DNA from: Sphaerisporangium sp040683095
GTDB lineage: Bacteria; Actinomycetota; Actinomycetes; Streptosporangiales; Streptosporangiaceae
Direction of reading: 5' to 3'
DNA length: 64,000 nt
Assembly: GCF_040683095.1 (NCBI RefSeq)
Contig: NZ_JBFBCI010000045.1
Location: 12,505-76,504 of the forward strand
Position 1 is the stretch's first letter. Every line of letters starts with the position of its first letter. Below the pieces are notes generated by a model that saw only the letters and a program-made list of their open reading frames with translations, had not been told where the DNA came from and made no database searches. Positions 60,786 to 64,000 of this stretch are shown piece by piece. Made by a program: the position numbers and the translations under genes.

Positions 60786-60821
60786 TTGCCTTAGGCAAAT
60801 ACATATCATTGCCCTAGGCAA
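60786..60821. promoter_or_regulatory. Two MarR-type palindromic operators
   Basis: TTGCCTTAGGCAA (60786-60798) and TTGCCCTAGGCAA (60809-60821) differ at one base and are palindromic around TTA/CTA. Centres are 23 bp apart, about two helical turns. They start 5 bp from the MarR start codon, so bound repressor would block the promoter. AT-rich DNA between them (ATACATATCA) may be the -10 region. Confidence 0.8.
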
Positions 60822-61014
60822 CCTTCAGAGGGGTATGTCTATTCCTGTCCGATCCGTCCCCTGGGGGTCGGCGGCGGGAAACCCACGTGACACGGGCGTC
60901 GAGCGGGTCGCATGGACGCTCGACGCGACCTGAACGGACGCCGCGCACCACGACCGGCCGCCATGGACCACGACCGGCCGCCACTGCCACACCGGCTAGA
61001 GCGGCCGGCGCCCG

Positions 61015-61263
61015 TCACGTCCGGGTGCGGATGAAGGTCACCCGGCGCTCGCCGAAGTCGGGCCGGGCGGCGTACCCGGCGTCCAGCCAAACCGCCTGCG
61101 TGTGGCCGGGGTCGCTGCTCCGCCAGGCGCGCCGGGTGAACGCGCTGGGCGGCAGGTCGTTGCCGATGATCACGGCGACCTCCGCGAAGGTCATCCCGAT
61201 CCGATCGTCTCCGGCCCTTTCCAGATGCCGGGCCAGGCGCTCGTACTGCGCTCGGGTGACCAT
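61015..61263 (-). CDS. DUF7662-like small protein
   Basis: 82 aa from the ATG at 61261-61263 (MVTRAQYERLARHLERAGDD). It contains MTFAEVAVIIGNDLPPSAFT and a central SAFTRRAWRSSDPGHTQAVW block with a late Trp–Ala–Gly pattern (WLDAGYAARPDFGERRVTFI), which I associate with the DUF7662/'HTH-like' restriction-related small proteins. No function is known. It ends the minus-strand run after the MarR at 61340. Confidence 0.7.
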   Translation of the reverse strand: MVTRAQYERLARHLERAGDDRIGMTFAEVAVIIGNDLPPSAFTRRAWRSSDPGHTQAVWLDAGYAARPDFGERRVTFIRTRT

Positions 61264-61339
61264 GCGGCCAGTGTGCGCGGCGACGCCGGAGCTTGTCGCC
61301 ACACCACCTGAACTGTCCCGATCTGGCCTCGGACGCGCG

Positions 61340-61912
61340 TTACGAACCGACGCGGCGCAGTTCGGCGGCGTCCTGCGCGTCGATCTCCTCGACGACCTGG
61401 CACGCGTTGAGCGTCGGGTCCAGTTGGTCGGCGTGCGCGGCGGCACGCTCCAGCAGGTCGCGGAACGCGCCGACGTCGACCCCGAGGCCAGAGAGGACGT
61501 GGTCCTCGACCCGGCACAGCTCGGCGCTTCGTTCCTCCCAGAGGGCCCGGCCGCGGTCGGTGGCGACCACGCGGCGGCTGCGCCGGTCAAGCGGATCGGG
61601 CCGGCGCTGGACCAGACCGGCGGCCTCCAGGTCGTCCAGCAGGTAGGTGAGCACCGTGCGGTCGATGCCGAGCTGGGTGGCCATCACGCCCTGATTGCCC
61701 GCGAGCTCCTGGACGGCCGACGCGAGCACCTGGTAACCCCGGGGACCTCCGGGAATGCCGTTGAAGACCTCTCCGGCGGCGCGTCGGTACGTACGCAGCA
61801 GCACGCCCAGCGCCCAGCCGAGATCGCCTTTCAGCGCGTCGGCCGAGGGACGCGGAGATGCCGAAGCGGCGCTCTGCTCCGGCACGGACGGCGATTTCGG
61901 CGAGGGGCCCAC
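61340..61912 (-). CDS. MarR-family regulator (divergent from oxidoreductase)
   Basis: 190 aa from a GTG at 61910-61912. MarR fold with NQGVMATQLGIDRTVLTYLL as the recognition region and QRRPDPLDRRSRRVVATDRG as the wing. It diverges from the azoreductase-like gene across 128 bp with a good promoter at 61979-62006, so it is likely to repress that gene until it meets a quinone or other electrophile. No clear palindrome was identified in the gap. Confidence 0.9.
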   Translation of the reverse strand: MGPSPKSPSVPEQSAASASPRPSADALKGDLGWALGVLLRTYRRAAGEVFNGIPGGPRGYQVLASAVQELAGNQGVMATQLGIDRTVLTYLLDDLEAAGLVQRRPDPLDRRSRRVVATDRGRALWEERSAELCRVEDHVLSGLGVDVGAFRDLLERAAAHADQLDPTLNACQVVEEIDAQDAAELRRVGS

Positions 61913-61978
61913 TCGTACACGGTACCCGCCCGACCTCTTGATCGGCTACCCAACTATTCTTACCCACAACTCGTCTGC

Positions 61979-62006
61979 TTGACATACGTTCTGCGTTGAA
62001 TAACAT
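61979..62006 (+). promoter_or_regulatory. Sigma-70-type promoter of the oxidoreductase gene
   Basis: TTGACA (61979-61984) and TAACAT (62001-62006) are separated by 16 bp, 34 bp before the start codon at 62041. This is a near-consensus housekeeping promoter, a clear target for MarR occlusion. Confidence 0.7.
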
Positions 62007-62040
62007 CTGCTGCGCAGAGCAAACCGAGAGAGGCAATGCG

Positions 62041-62697
62041 ATGATCTTGTTTCGTCTTGACGCCAGCATCCGCGAAGGCATGTCCGTCAGCCGGAAGGTG
62101 GCCGACACCGCCCAGGCGGCCTGGCAGAGCGCCCAGCCCGACGGCCAGGTGATCCACCGGGACCTCTTCCAGACCCCGGTCCCGGCCGACGCCTGGGCGC
62201 TCGCGGTCTCAGCGGGTGCGGTCCCCGAGGAACGCCGCACCGACGCCCAGCGCCGAGCGGTCGCGCTCGCGGCCGAGATCGCCGACGAGGTGGCCGCGGC
62301 CGACGCCTACCTGCTGGCCGTCCCCCTGTACAACTACGGCGTCTCCCAGCACGTGAAGACCTGGATGGACCTGCTGTTCACCGACCCCCGCTTCGCCCCG
62401 GGAACCGAACCGCTCGCGGCCGGACGCCCCGCCGCGCTGGTGATCACGCGCGGCGGCGGCTACGGCGAGGGGACGCCCCGCTTCGGCTGGGACCACGCCA
62501 CGCCGTGGTACCGGCGGATGTTCGGCGACGTCATGGGCATGGAGCTGCACGTCAGCGAGGTCGAGCTGACCCTGGCCGAGGTGTACGAGTCCATGGCGCC
62601 GCTCCGGCCCCTCGCCGCGGAGTCGCTGCGCACCGGGCACGAGTCGGCCGACAAGAACGGCCGTGTCATCGCCGAACGCGCTCTCAACGCCGTCTGA
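62041..62697 (+). CDS. FMN-dependent NAD(P)H oxidoreductase (azoreductase/flavodoxin-fold family)
   Basis: 218 aa from the ATG at 62041, seven bases after GAGAGAGG. Flavodoxin-like fold: phosphate-binding RLDASIREGMSVSRKVADT at the N-terminus, then the central AAADAYLLAVPLYNYGVSQH–VKTWMDLLF block with the PxYNY pattern of AcpD/AzoR enzymes, and ITRGGGYGEGT. These cytoplasmic enzymes reduce quinones and azo compounds. A divergent MarR (61340-61912) suggests induction by such compounds. Confidence 0.9.
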   Translation: MILFRLDASIREGMSVSRKVADTAQAAWQSAQPDGQVIHRDLFQTPVPADAWALAVSAGAVPEERRTDAQRRAVALAAEIADEVAAADAYLLAVPLYNYGVSQHVKTWMDLLFTDPRFAPGTEPLAAGRPAALVITRGGGYGEGTPRFGWDHATPWYRRMFGDVMGMELHVSEVELTLAEVYESMAPLRPLAAESLRTGHESADKNGRVIAERALNAV

Positions 62698-62793
62698 CGT
62701 CCGGGATCGGGAGAACGGCCGAGGCCCTGACCGCCCGGCCGGCCACCCGCAAGGCTCACGAACGCCTGTTTCGCCCCATTCGCCTATTTGGCT

Positions 62794-63354
62794 TTACTTA
62801 GCCTGGACGCCCTTGGCGATGGGCTCCAGGTCGTCGGCCGCGAGCTCGGAGACGGTCACCCGGACGAGCACCCCCTTCTTGGCCAGCCACAGCATGTCCG
62901 TACCGTCCTGGGAGACGATCGGATCCCCGTCCTTCCGCGGCTCCACGGGAGACTTCATGATGTTCAGCGCGAGGATGTCCTGGGAGTTGTTCACCTTGCG
63001 CGGGTGGAAGACGGACACCGTCACCGTCCGGCTGCCCTCCTTGTCCTGCCAGCGAAGCGCCTTGCCCTTCAGGTCTCCGGCCTTCGCCGCCACGGCCTTC
63101 CCCTGGCCGACGATGTACTCCGGCAGGTAGCGCACCTCCACGCCGTCGACCGTGGCGAGGGCCTTCTCCGCGGCGACAGGGGTGGTGTCGGCGTCAAGGA
63201 AGGCGGGCCGGGACGAGATGGCGTACGCCGAGGCCACCGCGATCACCACGACCAGGGTCGTGAGCAGCACGATCAGCTTGGTGCGGCTCCTGCCGCGCCG
63301 AACCGTGACCGGGGCGGTGTCCTCCGACATCACAAAGGGCTCGATCCGCGACAT
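62794..63354 (-). CDS. Membrane-anchored hypothetical protein
   Basis: The ATG at 63352-63354 follows GGGAGGAC; 186 aa. A basic cytoplasmic tail (RRGRSRTKLI) precedes one membrane helix (IVLLTTLVVVIAVASAYAIS, about residues 27-46) and an extracytoplasmic domain of about 140 residues (LRWQDKEGSRTVTVSVFHPR; DGDPIVSQDGTDMLWLAKKG). No cysteines or lipobox. The soluble part is not a family I recognise. It converges on the oxidoreductase gene. Confidence 0.75.
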   Translation of the reverse strand: MSRIEPFVMSEDTAPVTVRRGRSRTKLIVLLTTLVVVIAVASAYAISSRPAFLDADTTPVAAEKALATVDGVEVRYLPEYIVGQGKAVAAKAGDLKGKALRWQDKEGSRTVTVSVFHPRKVNNSQDILALNIMKSPVEPRKDGDPIVSQDGTDMLWLAKKGVLVRVTVSELAADDLEPIAKGVQAK

Positions 63355-64000
63355 CCCCGTCCTCCCTCGCAAGTGGATCAACCCTAACGAAACCCCGGCC
63401 GCTGCGGCAGTTACATCTCACACTCCAAACGTCCCGTCCGCGCGGCGAGATCACGGCCAGATAGCCGGTGGAGGATCCGAAGATCCTCGGGCCCGCTGCG
63501 CGAGGCCGGACCTCGCCTGCGTTCCTTCCGGACGCACGTTATCGGCGATCCCACGACGATTCCCGCGCTCGACCCGCTGATTCCGTCGATCGTCCGGGCC
63601 GTCGCCCAGCGTCCGACGAACTCAACGAGCGCGGCGACGCGGAACTCACCGCCCTGCTCCGCCGTACGTGGACCCGCTCTCGATCTGGGGCGACCCCCGA
63701 AGCGGCACCCTCCTGCTCCCCGAGCCGCGCCCGGACCACCGCCGCCCGGCGTAGCCGGACATCATGGCGCATCTCCCACCCGCAGTCGCCCGCGTCCCCC
63801 TGGGGCATATCCAGACGAATACCGCCACCCCAGGATCCGTGGACACCCCCACCACACCCACCCCAACGACCAAACCCGCCACCCCAGCGGTCAACGGCAA
63901 CGTGATACTAAGGGGAAATTAAACTACTGGACTGTTTTAGGCATTCACCGGGCAACGCCGGAGAGCGGCTGAAACAGTACTCAGCGTGACCGCAGAACCT
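63355..64000. other. Non-coding or degenerate end of window
   Basis: 646 bp with no gene I can support. From about 63540 to 63755 the plus strand has short coding-like stretches in different frames (DELNERGDAELTALLRR; then VDPLSIWGDPRSGTLLLPEP followed by a stop at about 63755) that could be one frameshifted 3' end. The last 100 bp are more AT-rich (GGGGAAATTAAACTACTGGA) and may hold the promoter of a gene beyond the window. Confidence 0.4.

Overview
The window is high-GC DNA with GTG-rich starts and close-packed, overlapping genes. Divergent XRE/anti-sigma-type ATPase pairs, a GSII glutamine synthetase, DUF6879/DUF6082 genes and an rpmG–MaoC–MaoC–murB block point to a filamentous actinomycete, probably Streptosporangiales. 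No rRNA genes, intact insertion sequence, prophage or CRISPR array was found.

Layout. 1–1204: a truncated XRE/DUF5753 regulator diverging from an RsbW-like ATPase. 1289–6047: one minus-strand operon of lipase, ABC ATPase, ABC permease, histidine kinase and response regulator, mostly joined by 4-nt overlaps. 6559–12716: a secreted trypsin-like protease, a three-gene DUF6879/DUF6082 cassette bounded by two copies of a 58-bp gene end, a flavoprotein, and an XRE–ImmA/IrrE fusion with its own palindromic operator. 12849–19642: a second two-component system facing a membrane protein, a YfhO-type membrane protein, a LigD remnant and an NmrA-like protein.

20100–29592: glnII, then a minus-strand chaperone/protease cluster dnaK–grpE–J-protein–cbpM-like–clpB–clpP–clpP, with a large LuxR-type ATPase regulator diverging from dnaK. 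32179–40403: a second ATPase/XRE pair, a cytochrome P450, and a choline/sarcosine-type module (GcvT-fused flavoprotein, choline-kinase-like protein, APC permease). 40455–47260: lipB, a PspC protein, a LURP-one-like protein, a flippase-like protein, a frameshifted membrane protein, and a deoC–aldehyde dehydrogenase operon that includes a half-length ALDH.

47529–55796: a 55-aa protein, a 973-aa LuxR regulator, a manganese (yybP-ykoY) riboswitch ahead of a TMEM165/GDT1 transporter, murB, two MaoC dehydratases, rpmG, tRNA-Met, tRNA-Thr and a 72-aa protein. 56111–62697: a MarR–MFS pump–YceI–MarR operon followed by a DUF7662 protein and a MarR/NAD(P)H oxidoreductase divergent pair.

The most unusual unit is the pump operon. 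The MFS pump carries three transthyretin-like (carboxypeptidase-regulatory-like) repeats at its C-terminus, and the neighbouring YceI lipid-binding-type protein carries a fourth at its N-terminus. The operon sits behind two almost identical MarR-type palindromes. Four genes in the window also contain perfect or near-perfect in-frame tandem repeats (63×2, 30×2 and two of 15×3 bp).
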